DNA of 64,000 nucleotides, from NCBI RefSeq assembly GCF_036370855.1, contig NC_088100.1, positions 108,978,387-109,042,386 of the forward strand, read 5' to 3'. A program made the translations under genes and the position numbers. This document shows positions 25,401-38,100 of this stretch, piece after piece. How positions within the stretch are numbered: position 1 is the stretch's first letter; every line of letters begins with the position of its first letter. The notes below the pieces were generated by a model, which searched no databases, was not told the origin of the DNA, and worked only from the letters and a program-made list of their open reading frames with translations. This stretch comes from Dromaius novaehollandiae. Taxonomy: Eukaryota; Chordata; Aves; Casuariiformes; Dromaiidae.

Positions 25401-28400
25401 TCAATATTGATTATTGATTAAAATATGTAATTTCATATTTTTAATTTTTAGACAGTTCTGCAAAACAGATATATGACTACAATTATGAAAGCATATCTGC
25501 AGGCAATGAAAGAGCTCTGACACCCATATCTAGATGAACACCTTTCTCAGATTTTGAGGGATAAACGTCCTAGGAGTTGAGGAATTCTTTTAATGGCTTC
25601 AAGGAAATCAAGATTTTGGTCCTGGAGTGATGAGTCAGCTTCCGTTACAATGTAAAGTGTTTCCACCCACAACTAAAGCCAGACATACTGCTTGAATGAA
25701 ACCTGCAGTTAGGGAGCACTTGTGCTCCATTAGCATTTTATTTTCTATGAGAACCTTGCAACCAAACTCCTATTATTTATAAATAATAAGACATACTCAC
25801 CAAGAGGAGAGAATACATTGCCCTTACTTAATCCTGCCATAACCTAATTACTTGTCTCCCTTCGTTTTTTGGGAAGCATATCCCACTTTTTGGTGATTTG
25901 AGCTTGGATCTCTTAATTTTCACAGGCTGCCTTGTCATCTATTGACTGAGTAAATTCCCATGGAATTATAAAGAAGACCTTGTTGCAGTAAATCTGCCAG
26001 AAGATGTAATTTTCTGGCAGGACTTCCTGCCTGTCTGCTTACTCTATGCAGTAATGTGTTTTGATACTTGTCAAAGATGTACGGTTGATCATAGTTTAGG
26101 GGCAACACTGAAAGCCTGCTTCAGTTAGAAACAGGCATAGTTCACTGTTAGGGAATTTTCATAAACATAATGCTCCAGGCTGTATAAGCATACTGCCTCT
26201 CTTCCTAGGGCCCCTTAGACTTTCCCTCAGCTGCTATTAAAACATGCAGGCCAGCAGCCTTATGCATATGGACATGTTCAAGGGAATGAATCTGACCACA
26301 AAAGGGATAAAGGGATAAGTGTTTCTATGGCAATACATCTAGAGTAGATGGATCAGAAGCAAAGATTGGTCGTACTGTTACTGTCATGTCAAGTGCTGTA
26401 AAGTTAGATGCAGTGTTTTATATAGTAATTGAAAAAGTCAGTTAATCCACAGGAAAACTTTTTTTCACATGGCCAAAGCTGCTATTTAAGGCATCACTTA
26501 TGAACAGATCAGGGACCCAATCTTGGCTGACCTTATCTAATTTCTAGAGGTTTTTCAAGAATTCTTTGAAAGAAAAGAGAAATACTGTTTGATCACTGCT
26601 ATCCTTCATTTTCTTACTAAGGAAAATTATGTCTTGTCACAATCTAGCAATGACCCTCTTGGAGACCTCCATCATATTTCAATACCTGAAGGAAAGGGAA
26701 TTTCTTGTCTGCAATTTGGATAAAGCAAGAGGGGTAAAAAAAGGAAAAAAAATCTTTGACTAATATGAGGACTTTTGCTTCATTTATATTTACGTGGGAA
26801 TATTGTTCTGGGATCTTTTAGCCAAGTGCCTTTTCTGAGCTAGTGGTTAGTATGGGATGCTTATGGCAATAATATAAGAACTGGCAAGTGCAAAGTTGTA
26901 TATTTCCCAGTTTACACTTTCAGTCTGAAGTGTGGGAACTTCAGGAGATTATATATGCATCTTTAATAGCCCTTGGTGGACTTCCATTAATTTCTCTGAT
27001 CAGATTTTGAGCTCAGATGTCTCTTATGTAAAGCTATGCTTTCTAACTTACCCCTTTATACCTCTAGCATCTTGTGACAGTGAGTTCCACAATAACATTT
27101 TGTGTTTTCTGAAAAAAGAGCCTGGCTATTTGAGTCAGAGTACAATGTTGGCATAAAAGCAAATGGGTATAAACTGACATGAGTGCATTTAGGCCAGAAA
27201 TTAGAAGAACAGTCCTTCCATACCAGTCAGACTGATGGAGGGGAAAAAAATCAAACTGGTCAAAAGACGGAACGTGAAAAGTTTTTCAGAACAATTATAA
27301 AATATATTTGCAGGTGACTGAATTTAATGATCCAGATTCTTTCTTATAGTAAGTTCCTGTTTTTTTCTTTAATTTTTAAATCACTAATGGTACATCTTTC
27401 TTGCTGCAAAACATGAAAAATTAGGGAGCATAGCTCCTGTCAACATTAATTATAGTTGTTATGAAGTCAAAAGACTGTTCGGAAGAAGATTCTTAAAAAG
27501 CATTTGTAACTTGTAAAACAAGAACTGATGTATTGTTGCCATTAAGAGCCTCATATTTTGGAATGCACCATAAATCTTATGAGTTGTGGAGACCTATTAT
27601 GTATAAAATATCTTTTTGGCACCCTGGAAAATTGCCAATTGAATTTTAGTACACTCCTTTCAGCCTTTGGTTGTGGACACCAGAACAGAGACATAAATTA
27701 TCTTAGGGCATTTTTGTTTCCTGTCTCATCAAATGACTCCTCTTCTTTATTTAGCCTTTGGATTGACTGATTTGTAAGCACTTTTCATGAACTCTGTAAT
27801 TAATTGGCGGGTGGGATTAAACACTGCCTGGAAGTAATTGAAGATTACTCTTAATTGTAAGAGCACACTTTTAGTAGATCATTTAAAATACATATGCAGA
27901 TTAGAGACAAATATAAACAACAATTAATGTCTGACTGCGAACAGTACCTTGGTTTGAAAGGTGTGCCATGTGAGTTTATCTGCATTTCTAGCCCCTGTGT
28001 TGCCCACCTGTCTTTAGGGCTGGTGTACAGCAATGTGGCCACTGTGCCTGAGCAAAGGTTCAGCATGCTCAGAAGGTGAAGGACAGTTCGACTTTCTGTG
28101 GGTTTGTTTAATGGCAGTGATTTTGCTTTACTTGGTAACCCACAAGCTACAAGCATTCCCCACTTCACAGCTGCTCAGCCAAATTCCACCTCTCGGAGAC
28201 ATACTCCATCTCCTCTTGTAGTCAGCTCAAATAAATCAAATGCTGGAGTGAGTCAGCAGAGCTAAGTTAACATCTCTTTGCAGGGCTGCAGTGACTGTTA
28301 AACAGTCTGGGCCCGCAAAAGAGCGCAGCCTTCTTGTCAGAAAGATAGATTGTTAAGGAGATATAATGAGATTCTGATTTAAACCAGTATAAATGAAATC

Positions 28401-31400
28401 AGAATTGCCCCCACTAAAGTTGGCTGGTTGAAACATTTTTCTGTTCTATTACTTTACATGCTTTCCTGCAGCATTTCCTGTACTGGATAGGTGATTATAT
28501 TAGACTAGAAGTAAGAGGACTTTTACATCTTGCTAGCCGAACATGCAGACCTAAGTACGCTGTCCAAAGCTGTACATCTGGCATGCTGATGCTAGTCAAG
28601 CAATTGGCTATGGAAATGGTAATTTTCCTGTACAAATACGAATATTGCACAGGTACCTTTGGAGATAGGTTTGAATATTAGATTCCTGCTAGAGCCATTA
28701 TTATTTTAACAGACTACACATGTTTATGCTGAAGTAGTCTGATTTTTGACATTTTGTCCATTCAGGCTGCTTATTTATTAGTTTATGCAGTTGTCTGCAT
28801 CCTCAACAAATTGCTCTGATTAAAAATCTTGGGTAGCTTCTTTCTATTTAAAGCTTTTAATAGGGCTAAAAATGATTCATGCTACACATTAAATTTGGTA
28901 TTTCTGCAAGTGTGGACACCTAGTGCTATAGTGATTTCCATGTTTTTTAAGTTCGATCCCCCCTTAAGTTGCTCATTTAAATGACTGAAACCTCCTCTAA
29001 GTCATCATACTGTAAATATTTAAATGATACTTGCTTGAATCAAACCATGTTCTCAAATAATAGCTTAAAGATTTTTTTGTGCAAAGTCAGCAAAAGAGAT
29101 TGTTGTGTGTGATATTCCCCTAAAGACTGTATGATAATTAAGGTATGGGAAGTTGTAGATAGCCGGATAGCCAGAAAAGAACTAGAACTATGACAACCTG
29201 GTGTGAACATCCTCACACACAGGGAAGAGGGACAAGAAAAGAGTGGTTCGGAGATGGGTGATTGCTTTTACAGTTGTTTCCAAGAGATATAATATATTAT
29301 CATAAAATATAGCTAAAAATGTACAGCTAGCTCACTGCATAACCTAAGTTATCGCACATTTTCTGAATGATTAAAATATATCAAATTTCCCCCCCCCAAA
29401 AAAAAAAATCTTAATGTCCAGGTAAATATCCAAAACTTGTCCTACATAATCTGATCTCGAAGCAGGGATGGAAATAAAGCAAAGGTGTAGAGGTGAATTT
29501 TAATGTATTTTGGTATCTTTTGCTGGGGAAAATTGGTAGATTTTGGCTGAGTTCTTTCTTTAGAATTGCTTATGTTTTCTAAAAAGTTCACTCTCAGACA
29601 TAAAGCTCATGTTTGAGTCAAAAGTTGTGTTGCTTCTTATGCTTTATCTGTTGAGAATGTGAATCATAGAAAAATAATATGTTACAAGAATATATTATAT
29701 ACACTGTGAGAATTTTGACGACTTGTTCTATGAAAATTCATCCAAGCTTTATTTTGGACGTTTTTTTGGTGAGATAATGCGTGTTATATCAGAAGACTTA
29801 TTTTATATTCTTAGAGAATAGAAGAAGACTCATTTTTGTAGGGTTTTTATATTCTAAGATAAAAGATGAAGAATATCGATTGCTTCTGTAGTTTACTGAG
29901 AAAAATATATACATTCTGACTAGAAATGAAACCAGGACACAAAAATGAAAATAGGGAACTCTGCTGATGCTGTATATAGTGTGACTTGATAAATTCTGCA
30001 AAAGAAATATAATTTGAAGGGTTTTTGAAGTAACTTTCTCTGCACTATGAACTTGAAAATGTATTCTCATTTCAGACAAATAGGGGGGAAAATGCTGTAG
30101 CTCTTCTGTTTTACTTCCAAGTAAATTAAAAAGTGAGCAGAATTATTTGGACACTTGCAGGTGTGAATAATGTGTTTATTAGAGTGTATCACTAAAACAT
30201 TTGAAAATGCTTCTTTGATTTTTTTCCTTTATTGTTTCTATCAGTTTCCATTTATTGCCAGGCAGAATTTGTGAGATTTAGTGTGTCATAACCTGCATTT
30301 ATATACCAACGTATAGCCTTGTAGAGCTGGGATTGTATTAAAAACTGCTTTAATTACAAAGGAAGCGTCATGATTTTACTGCTGCAGGAAGGATGCAGTT
30401 AGGCTGGAGACTTGGCCAAAAGAAGAAAACTTTACAGCGTGTCACACCCGAAGTATGAATTCTTTAAAACCCTAGTTTCTTAATAGTCTTTGTTTTTTGG
30501 GGGAGGGGGAGTTGTTAACAAAAAGATATAAGTTCCATGGATTACAACTTTTTTCATTCAGGTGATAAGTTTTATATCCCAAATGGCTTCATCAGAAAAT
30601 TATTGACCACACCTTACTCAGAGCAACCCATAACAGAGACATTTATTGAATGAACATGAATCATAAATAAATGGCAACATTTTATCAGTTTTGGTATTAT
30701 GGTTGCTTGTGTATTCGTTATTCTAGAAAATGTGTTAGAATTTTAAAAATATGTGCTGATACCTGATACCATGTTGCTGTGGACCCTTGATCACAGAGTG
30801 AATTTTTAGATTTATATTCCATTTCAGGCCACTGTAATTAGATTATACAAAATTTTAAGTCATTCCTTTATGAACTTTGATTGCCTTCGATAAGATGCCC
30901 AGTCAAAACTGTTTTGCCAGGAGATTTAATAAGAAAACATTCGAACATCTACAGCAGTGCATAAATAGACAAAATCAGGATTCAAAGATATATTACCTGA
31001 ATTTTTTATTCACTATGCTAAATGCATGAATTGAGTGTTTATTAATTGGCTTTTACCCTGTCTTTTGCTCTGATACAAAGAGATTGATTCAGTAATCTAG
31101 TAATGGATATTTTGCCAGTTACAGTCTAATTCTGCTGCACTGTCAGCTTTGAGAATCTATTAAAATATATTTTACCTAAACACAATTGCTGTCTGGGTTG
31201 GCTGTGAAATGTAGGTTCTGACTACTGTTTTGAGTATTTGGTATCTGAAGAACGAAATTCAGGTTAGTTTGCCTGAATCACATGACTTCAGTTCTCTGAT
31301 CCTGCTGCCATTACTCTTTAAATACAATAGTGCTAAAAATATTCAGTTATAAATGTTCATATCTAAAATTAAGTATTTAATGTAGTTTGATACTAACATG

Positions 31401-31931
31401 TGGGCATCTAAGTGAGGTCATCTGAATGAGGCAAGGCCAGTCTGTTGACTTGCTTTGAATCCAGAGAGGCAAGAGCTTTCAACTAAAATGCCCACCTGCT
31501 AATCCTTTAGCTTTTTGGTAACTTTTCGTTGCCATAGTCTTTCTCATCTCTTTGCTCTCCAGTTTCCAGAGGAAGGAAATCCTCATTGTAATGGTCTACA
31601 TATGTCAAATATGTTACCTGTCCCATTCCAAGTGCTTTATTTGAGGTATCTACTTTCTTTTATTTTACATGGAAGTGCCATGACTCAGATAATTTATGTG
31701 TTATGCTCACTGGCTGTTCGTAGAGAGAGAACTGCTTTCCAACACAGTATATCTAGTACTCTGCACAATGAGCTGGAGACAGTTTGCTCAGGACTCCTAT
31801 TTATCTCTTGATATGTTTGCTTTATAAATGTAGAAATAATGTGTAGCTACATGCATTGGTTTGGGTTGAAATGATATTCAGTAACTAGCAATATTAATGA
31901 ATAATTCTGAAATTTTGGTAAGTTGTGAGTA
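25401..31931. other. non-coding DNA, no gene seen
   Basis: AT-rich unique sequence. A C9 run directly followed by an A run lies at 29389-29408. Near 28370-28420, 'gatttaaaccagtataaatgaaatcagaattgccccc' resembles an old palindromic amniote repeat but is too weak to annotate. The longest frame (105 codons, minus, 27851-28168) has no recognisable domain. Confidence 0.5.
29389..29408. repeat. C9/A11 homopolymer junction
   Basis: A run of nine C followed directly by eleven A. Such sites are prone to replication slippage and to assembly error. Confidence 0.85.
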
Positions 31932-32040
31932 TTGGGCGTTAGCATGCACGTTAGGGTGCCTGGGCCCTATTTGCTGTACTGCCACTCACTGGCATTGGGG
32001 AATTGAGCATGTTACTTATTTCTAATTTTTAGTATAATTC
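31932..32040 (+). repeat. MIR-like ancient SINE remnant
   Basis: Sense-orientation match to MIR. 'GGCGTTAGCATGCACG' corresponds to the tRNA-derived box-A side, and 'GTGCCTGGGCCCTATTTGCTGTACTGCCACTCACTGGC' to 'ctgcctgggttcgaatcccggctctgccacttactagc'. 'TTGGGGAATTGAGCATGTTACTTATTTCT' corresponds to 'cttgggcaagttacttaacctct'. The box-B GGTTCGAATCC is degraded to GGGCCCTATTTG, so no polymerase III activity is expected. This is the clearest of the MIR-like remnants in the window. Confidence 0.58.
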
Positions 32041-33969
32041 CTTTCTTTTTATTTTATACTTGTTCTGCTATCCAGCCAGATAGCTGTGTATTACATCTGG
32101 GCAGTATTATTTTATCTATCTTTGTTTTTAATTTCTCTGGCCTCTTATTCCCTTAGATGTAAGGTACAAATAATGATCCTTGCTCTTAACTTTCTGAAAT
32201 AGCCAGATTCCTTTATAATGCTATTTTATTTTTGTTGTTTTTTTTATGGTGCACAATATATTCTATCAGGATTACTTTGAGAACTGTTAATGAATTAGCT
32301 TGCAAAACCAAGTAAGACTCAATAAAATTTTGGGCTCAAAACCTATTTGTCAGCAGGAAATGAACAACCGTCCTTAGCTTACTCATGCCATTTGTGCCAA
32401 TGAGGAATGAATCTATAAGCAGTGAAGTTAGAGCAGATACTTTACCAACTCCAAAACAGAGTTCAAGCACTCTTATATTACATTAAAAAAAAAAAGTCAT
32501 TTTGATCCTACATGTATACTACACAGGTATATAATATAGCAGGCTCAGCTCTGAGAAGCTTGGAACAGCTATGTGTGAAAAACAAAAATTATTTCACCGA
32601 CGTTTTTTCTTCTTTCATACAGGACAGTAAAGCAATATTATTTCCCATGAGATTATAAATTAACTCAAAAATTCATGTTTTCACTTGTAAGGTTGGGCGA
32701 GGAGAATTTCTCCTTGCGATCTGACTTGAAAATCTTTCTTTTTCTCTGAGCTGGCACCTAGCACTATTAATGTTTTCAGTATGCATAGTCCCAAGAACAA
32801 ATTAACATAGTTTGACATCTTTAGAGATTCCCATAAGAAATTTTTTTCTCAGACTGCTCAACTCACTGTGATCCACACACCATAGTTATCACTCTTATTC
32901 TACTTCCCATTTTGAAGTCAGCAGCAAAACTGATGGCATGCAAATTGCAGAAGGTGTGAAAAATATTCCTGTATAAATAGCTTCGCTGGTCAGTGTCCAT
33001 ATAAAATGAAAATATGTGAGCATAATTCAGATGATTACGTGGCTTTCACAGAATAATTTATTATATTTATTTCATTCTCTGTCTCTTATTTTTTCCCATC
33101 AAGAGGGAGATGCAAACAGTTTTTCCTTAGACATGCTTAGCATTCAAAATATTGGGCTGTTCAGTTCAAAATATTTTTCTTTTGTTTTAAAGAAAGAATC
33201 ACATTCTGATTACAGGCAAGACTGATCGAAGTCAAGTGGGTGGTTTTTTTTTTTTTATACCCAAGTTTTCAGCAAACCTGAAGTTCATAAAATTAGGGTC
33301 AAACTATACTTGCTCTTTGATCTTACTGTGATGTCTGACTATGAATAATCATACCAGCCTGTTCCTGGATCATGTGTGCTGATGTTTAGTTACAAGTATT
33401 TACCTATGCATTGAAAGTTTACTGGATGAAGATCAATGAGAGAACAAGAAAATGCCACAAATGTGGTTAAGCAAGTTCATTATCATTTAGGTCATAAACA
33501 TTTTGGGGCAAGGGCTTTGTTTTCATTAGATTTTTGTATGGTACTAGCCTGTTCTGCTCTGTAACAGGAGATCATAGATACAAGTAATATCCATGAGTAA
33601 CAATAGAAATCAGTAGTTGTCATATTTTTGGTAGTAATTAGCAATGTTTATGGGCGTAACCTAGTAAACACCTCATGGTTTGTTTCTTACTATTTTGATT
33701 TTTTTAAAGGAATGTTTGTGTTGAAGTTTAAAACTACTTAAATTATTATTGTCACCCAAGCTGTTCTATAGTAACCCATTTGTGTCATCAATTTTTATAA
33801 GCAGTCACAGTCAATAAGGATTTTCTTTTCCTTGGGGATTATAGTGGGCAGAGTGAAAAAGAAAAATGCTTAACCTTAGCAAACTGCATATTAAAAACAA
33901 AGATAAAGCTTGTCAGAGATGTGACTGTGATCCTGAATACTCTGTACACCTCAAGACCAAAGTCCATTG
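32041..33969. other. non-coding DNA, no gene seen
   Basis: AT-rich unique sequence up to the target duplication of the solo LTR. Short A or T runs near 32486 and 33245. No exon recognised. Confidence 0.5.
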
Positions 33970-33974
33970 CATGC
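33970..33974 (+). repeat. target-site duplication, left copy (CATGC)
   Basis: Five bases directly before the LTR 5' TG. They are identical to the five bases directly after its terminal CA (35101-35105). Confidence 0.9.
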
Positions 33975-34345
33975 TGTGGCGGACAGATGAGTGAACTTTT
34001 TCCTTAAACATTTCTTGGTACATAAGGTGCAGGCAAATCATAACCCCGAACAAGCCATCTGTTCCCGGCGGAAACAGGACTGAGCTGCTGCGACCCCTGA
34101 AACAGTCTCCCTGTGACCACCCGGGACACACCGAGCCTGCGCCGAACCAGACCTCGATCGGGCAGAGACTTTGGGACCTGGCCCTAGTTCAGTGAGAAAG
34201 GGCCCCAGTGCTGGTGCAGGCTGGAAAGATAAGGGAGTTACAAGCAGTTTGCATTCCTGTGCTTCACACTCCAGGAGGGAGGATGTGAAGGCTTTGAAAT
34301 AAGGCCTGCTTGGGCGCCAGGACCCTGGGAAACAAAGCCTCCTCT

Positions 34346-34450
34346 CACTGCTGAAACAGTGTTAATTAGGGGGAATCTGGATTATATCCTCTTCTTCAGG
34401 ACATTGGAAGATAACACCTACTGGCACTGCTGGGGCAGTGCTAATTGCTG
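34346..34450 (+). repeat. LTR internal direct repeat with hairpins
   Basis: Two related words, CACTGCTGAAACAGTGTTAATTA (from 34346) and CACTGCTGGGGCAGTGCTAATTG (from 34425), lie 79 bases apart inside the LTR. Each contains an inverted CACTG...CAGTG stem; the second is a perfect CACTGC/GCAGTG pair around TGGG. The same arrangement is present in the second LTR copy. This could reflect duplicated regulatory sites in U3, but that is inference. Confidence 0.6.
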
Positions 34451-34668
34451 GAACAACACCTGTTTGTCAGGGCCTTGAGAGACAAGGGCGGGACCCAAGG
34501 AATCAAAACACATTTGTCAGCAGAAACCACAACAGTAAAGATAAGGGAGAAAAACAGCCTGCCCAGGAACAACGAGGAGACCCAATAAGGAGCAGGAGAC
34601 TCCAGACCTAAAAATTACTATTGGTCTGAACTACCGCGTGAGGGGTGGGAAACTTAATTTGAAAAAGC

Positions 34669-34675
34669 TATAATT
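34669..34675 (+). promoter_or_regulatory. possible TATA-like motif in the LTR
   Basis: TATAATT, about 330 bases before the AATAAA signal. It is conserved in the second LTR copy. Position relative to the polyadenylation signal is compatible with a U3/R promoter, but no transcript evidence is visible and AT-rich words are common. Confidence 0.3.
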
Positions 34676-34721
34676 GCCCAGGGGTTTCTTTGTTCGGGGT
34701 CCCTCTTTGGAGGTACCCAAC

Positions 34722-34862
34722 TCGAGCTGTAACTACTGCACGTGTGTCATTACAATTTATTTATTTAATTTGCCTTGATTTGGCTCCGAACTTTTCAGCG
34801 GGAACCTAGGGTCGGACCCTGCTCGAGTTGTAATTACTGCATGCGCATCGCTAAAATTTACA
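34722..34862 (+). repeat. imperfect ~40-bp direct repeat within LTR, period 101
   Basis: CTCGAGCTGTAACTACTGCA followed by CGTGTGTCATTACAATTTA (from 34722) recurs as CTCGAGTTGTAATTACTGCA followed by TGCGCATCGCTAAAATTTA (from 34822). Both units and the same 101-base spacing are seen in the other LTR copy (63506 and 63607). The duplication therefore predates the two insertions. Confidence 0.8.
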
Positions 34863-34916
34863 CCCAGAGTGAAGAGCACCAACGGGACGCCGCTGGATCC
34901 ACGGGTGGTGATATCT

Positions 34917-34960
34917 CTTTCTCTCTCCCCCTTTCCTCTCTCTCTCTCTCTCTCTCTCCT
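34917..34960 (+). repeat. (TC)n tract inside the LTR
   Basis: CT-dinucleotide-rich run with a perfect (TC) core of about 20 bases in this copy. In the second LTR it is interrupted (63701-63750). Read antisense it encodes an Arg/Glu-rich stretch, which is an artefact. Confidence 0.85.
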
Positions 34961-35001
34961 CCCCTTTGCCTTTCCCCACCTTTTCTCCCCACTCCGTGGA
35001 A

Positions 35002-35007
35002 AATAAA
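35002..35007 (+). promoter_or_regulatory. LTR polyadenylation signal (AATAAA)
   Basis: A canonical hexamer lies shortly before a G/T-rich element (AAAGGTTGTACG), in the position expected for the end of the R region. It is conserved in copy 2 at 63791-63796. This is the main basis for the + orientation of both LTRs. Confidence 0.65.
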
Positions 35008-35100
35008 GTTGAAAGGTTGTACGATATTTGACCGGTTTTAGCGTCTTAATCTCGTCCTTGGGATCGTAACGAAGCCCCCCCCCAATATTGGATCGGGACA

Positions 35101-35105
35101 CATGC
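35101..35105 (+). repeat. target-site duplication, right copy (CATGC)
   Basis: Identical to 33970-33974. It marks the exact 3' boundary of the solo LTR. Confidence 0.9.
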
Positions 35106-38100
35106 AACCTTTAAACTGGCGCCAGTGTTAATACCTAGAACCTTAATAAAAGCAATACGAAATTACACAACTTTGTAGCCTCACATATGCCTAGGGTCTT
35201 TGATAAGATGACTACTTCAAATCTATAATAGCTTGAAGGTCTTTGTCAAACGCTTTGGGGATCAGCCTTTGTTTCCGAAGCTGACTTTATAACTAGAAGG
35301 TTTAAATAGAAATATATTTTAAAAAGAAAGCAGAGATTCTGGAACATAGTTCTGTAGAAAACAGTGAGTTATATGGGAAATTATATTGGCAAAATTTTCA
35401 CAGCTCTTCCCTGATCCTTTCCCATGCTGCTGATCTTTAAACTCTTCTCTTGACTGCTTGTGCTAAAGAACAGGAAAAAAGGAGGTTTTTCAGAAAAGAC
35501 TAAGTTTCATCTGCACTCATTTAGGTCTTCTGGTAAAAGAAGAAACAAGATGGGATGCTGGTCAAGCACAGTTACTGTATTGTACGTCCCTTTCCACAGA
35601 AGTCAGTTGTTACAACGGTACTGTGAAATGTGTTGGGTTAAAATCAAAACAAATTGAAAAACCTCATTGTGTTGGATTCTTATCTTGAATTCCCCAGAAC
35701 GTTGAGTGTGGATTTTGCAGATCCCTATTAGTGTCGTCCTTGTCAAGGTCCGAGGTGTTTTTCATAAGGGCGATCCTGATTTCTCTCTCTTTGGAAATGC
35801 TCTGACCTTTGTTTCCTGGACAGTGGATGATTAGCACTGAGGCTCTAAGGAGCAACTTCACTCCCTACCCACCCTTTCCATTTTGAGCTGCTCTTTATTA
35901 TACAGCGTGAATCTTTAAGCTTTGAAAACAAGTGAATCAGGCATATCCATTATATAATGCTGTGTTTGCTTATGATGCTGCCTTGGGGTAAAGTGTTACC
36001 AGGTAGGTACTCTACAGACAGTATGAGAGGCATGGGTGTGATTTTTGCTGTACTACTTTCATTAGTCCCTGCAAAAATTACATTACCATGCTAAGTGATG
36101 GCATGGTTGTCAAGTGCAGTGTAAACTGCTTTCAGCCTTCTCAAACCTCTTGTTTTCTGCATTGAAATCACCATAACTGCAGGTATTTTTATTTCAAAAA
36201 AAGTCATAAGAACCAGCTGTCCTCTTAATCAATGTGGTTACTTTCACCCATTCCCATACAGGAAATTTCTGCTGTGGTGAATTTCTGAAATTTAATTTGA
36301 AAGATAGTGGTATTACCCTTTCTTAGTTGGTCGACCTTATCAGAGCCTTTAATTTAATGAAAACCTAGATTAATTTTAATCTGCACAGGCCCATCCTCAC
36401 ACATAATACGTCCTTTGCATTCCAGAGTGCTGCCCATGGTGCTGTTCCTTTAGTGGGAGAGGATTTGGGCTGTGTCTGTGTGGGAAGCAATCAGATCTCT
36501 TTTCACTTGAGGTTTCTGTTTCCCATTGTCTGGTGTTGAATTCAAATATCCAGACTTCTTTCTTCCTATTGAGCCATGATAGTCAGTGAATCAGGCTTCC
36601 TACATATAGTACTGATTGATAAGCCAGTGGCATGGCAGTATAAAATAAGTGGCCTATGATTTCTGGAGTTTTAGTTATTTCATGCTTCCATTCCCTCCCA
36701 TCTTTGAGGAAGGGCGGGGAGGAGAGCCAAAGCAGGATGCCATTTGTATCCTCATCCAGAGTCCATAAAAATCAATAAGAGTCTATCAGTTGGGTTCTGG
36801 ATTATACCCGTAAATAGTTGTAATTGGAATTTGCACAAGATAGATGGTGCAGAATATACACCATATAAAATACATATGAAATCCTGTCCTGATTGAACTT
36901 AGCAAATCTACCAAGATCAGTAAGGCCAAGATTTCAACACAAATTCATATAATATTTAACCTCTTTCCTCTCCTCCCTCTCCAAAAACCTTATTGTGTTA
37001 AAGTCCAATTTTTAATAAAATGTTAAGCTATAATGAACTAATGTTGTTTGCTGTCCTTGTTATGAAAGGGCGAAAATTCAGTTCTTGACCACCAATTACT
37101 AAGGCAACTCAAAATTATTTAAATGCCAAACAATGGTTTTGGTACTAATTCAAGAGCCATGCCTGATAGGAATATATCTTTGAGGTGCTTTTGCTCTTAT
37201 TCAAGAATCTTTGTTTCTTTTCTACAGTCTAGAGATTTGTAGCTGATAGCAAAGTTCAGAAAGCAGGTCACAAGTTTATTTCTCTACTTAGCAGTCACTG
37301 AACTCAGTTGATGTTTGCGTTGACTTGAAGCCATCTGCCTTGTATCTTGAATCTCCAAATGTGTCTTCCCACGCAGATGTCCTGGTATTGAGCACTATGT
37401 TCAGTGCTGAAATTTCCTGGAAATTGGCTCCTCTCAGCACCTTATGAAATAATTGAAGAAAAAAACATTTAAGATCCTTCCTATGACTACCAGTTTACCA
37501 TTCAGCATCCAGTAGCTCTTGTCATTACCTTAAGTGCTGTATGCTATGACAATAGACCGTCTTCTAGTCACCTTTTATTCTTTTGGTTCTGTGTGTGTCT
37601 CTTCCTATATTTTGTTGTCCTCCTTCTCCAGATCTCGTTTTTAAGTTTGACTTTATTATAACTTTAGATTTTTAGATTCTTCCTGAGTGTTATATAAAAA
37701 AGAGAGAAATAAAAGTACAAAGCTTACAGTTGAACGGCATTTTTGGAGTCTCTCCCTTTTCTAATGATATTAGAGCCATTCAATTAATTGTCTGCTATTC
37801 ATTTTCTTTCTCCCCATCCTCATGCAAGATACAGATAGGAAGATTTTCATCACAATTCTCTCTTAAATCACTAATTTTAGAAAACTATTTGGCCTTCTAA
37901 TATTTCTATTTTAATCTACATGGAAAGTCATTTTAGCAGAAGTTTAGCAGTCTTTCCAGTCTATTTCAGTCCCTTTTGCTAGTTGTGTAGGATCAGAACA
38001 ATATTTCATCACTAACTGAACTACTGTATATTTGTTTGAAGTTAAGAAATGTTATTTTTGCTTAGAAAATGACATGATAGGAAATAGAGGAGTGAAAGAC

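Larger units (their letters stand above)
33975..35100 (+). mobile_element. solo LTR of an endogenous retrovirus (copy 1)
   Basis: The 1126-bp element begins TGTGGCGGACAG and ends GGATCGGGACA, with the canonical TG...CA termini. It is flanked by a perfect 5-bp duplication (CATGC). A second copy of the same sequence lies at 62708-63887, which fixes both ends. The + orientation is inferred from an AATAAA signal at 35002-35007, about 100 bases before the 3' end, followed by a GTTGAAAGGTTGT-type G/T-rich stretch and a short U5-like end. No gag, pol, env, primer-binding site or polypurine tract adjoins it. It is therefore a solo LTR left by LTR-LTR recombination. A 5-bp duplication fits several retroviral classes, including ERVL-like elements; the class cannot be fixed without the internal region. 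It is higher in GC and CpG than its surroundings. Compared with copy 2 it lacks 54 bases at 34181/34182. Confidence 0.93.

Noticed and set aside
28370..28420. Possible old palindromic repeat ('gatttaaaccagtataaatgaaatcagaattg')
   Set aside because: Similar to amniote repeat motifs but too short and diverged to annotate.
34757..35107. Antisense frame in LTR copy 1 with RERERERGKGERERD, and its counterpart at 63542-63781
   Set aside because: The Arg/Glu run is simply the reverse reading of the LTR (TC)n tract. The frame exists in both copies because the LTRs are homologous, and it does not encode a known retroviral protein.
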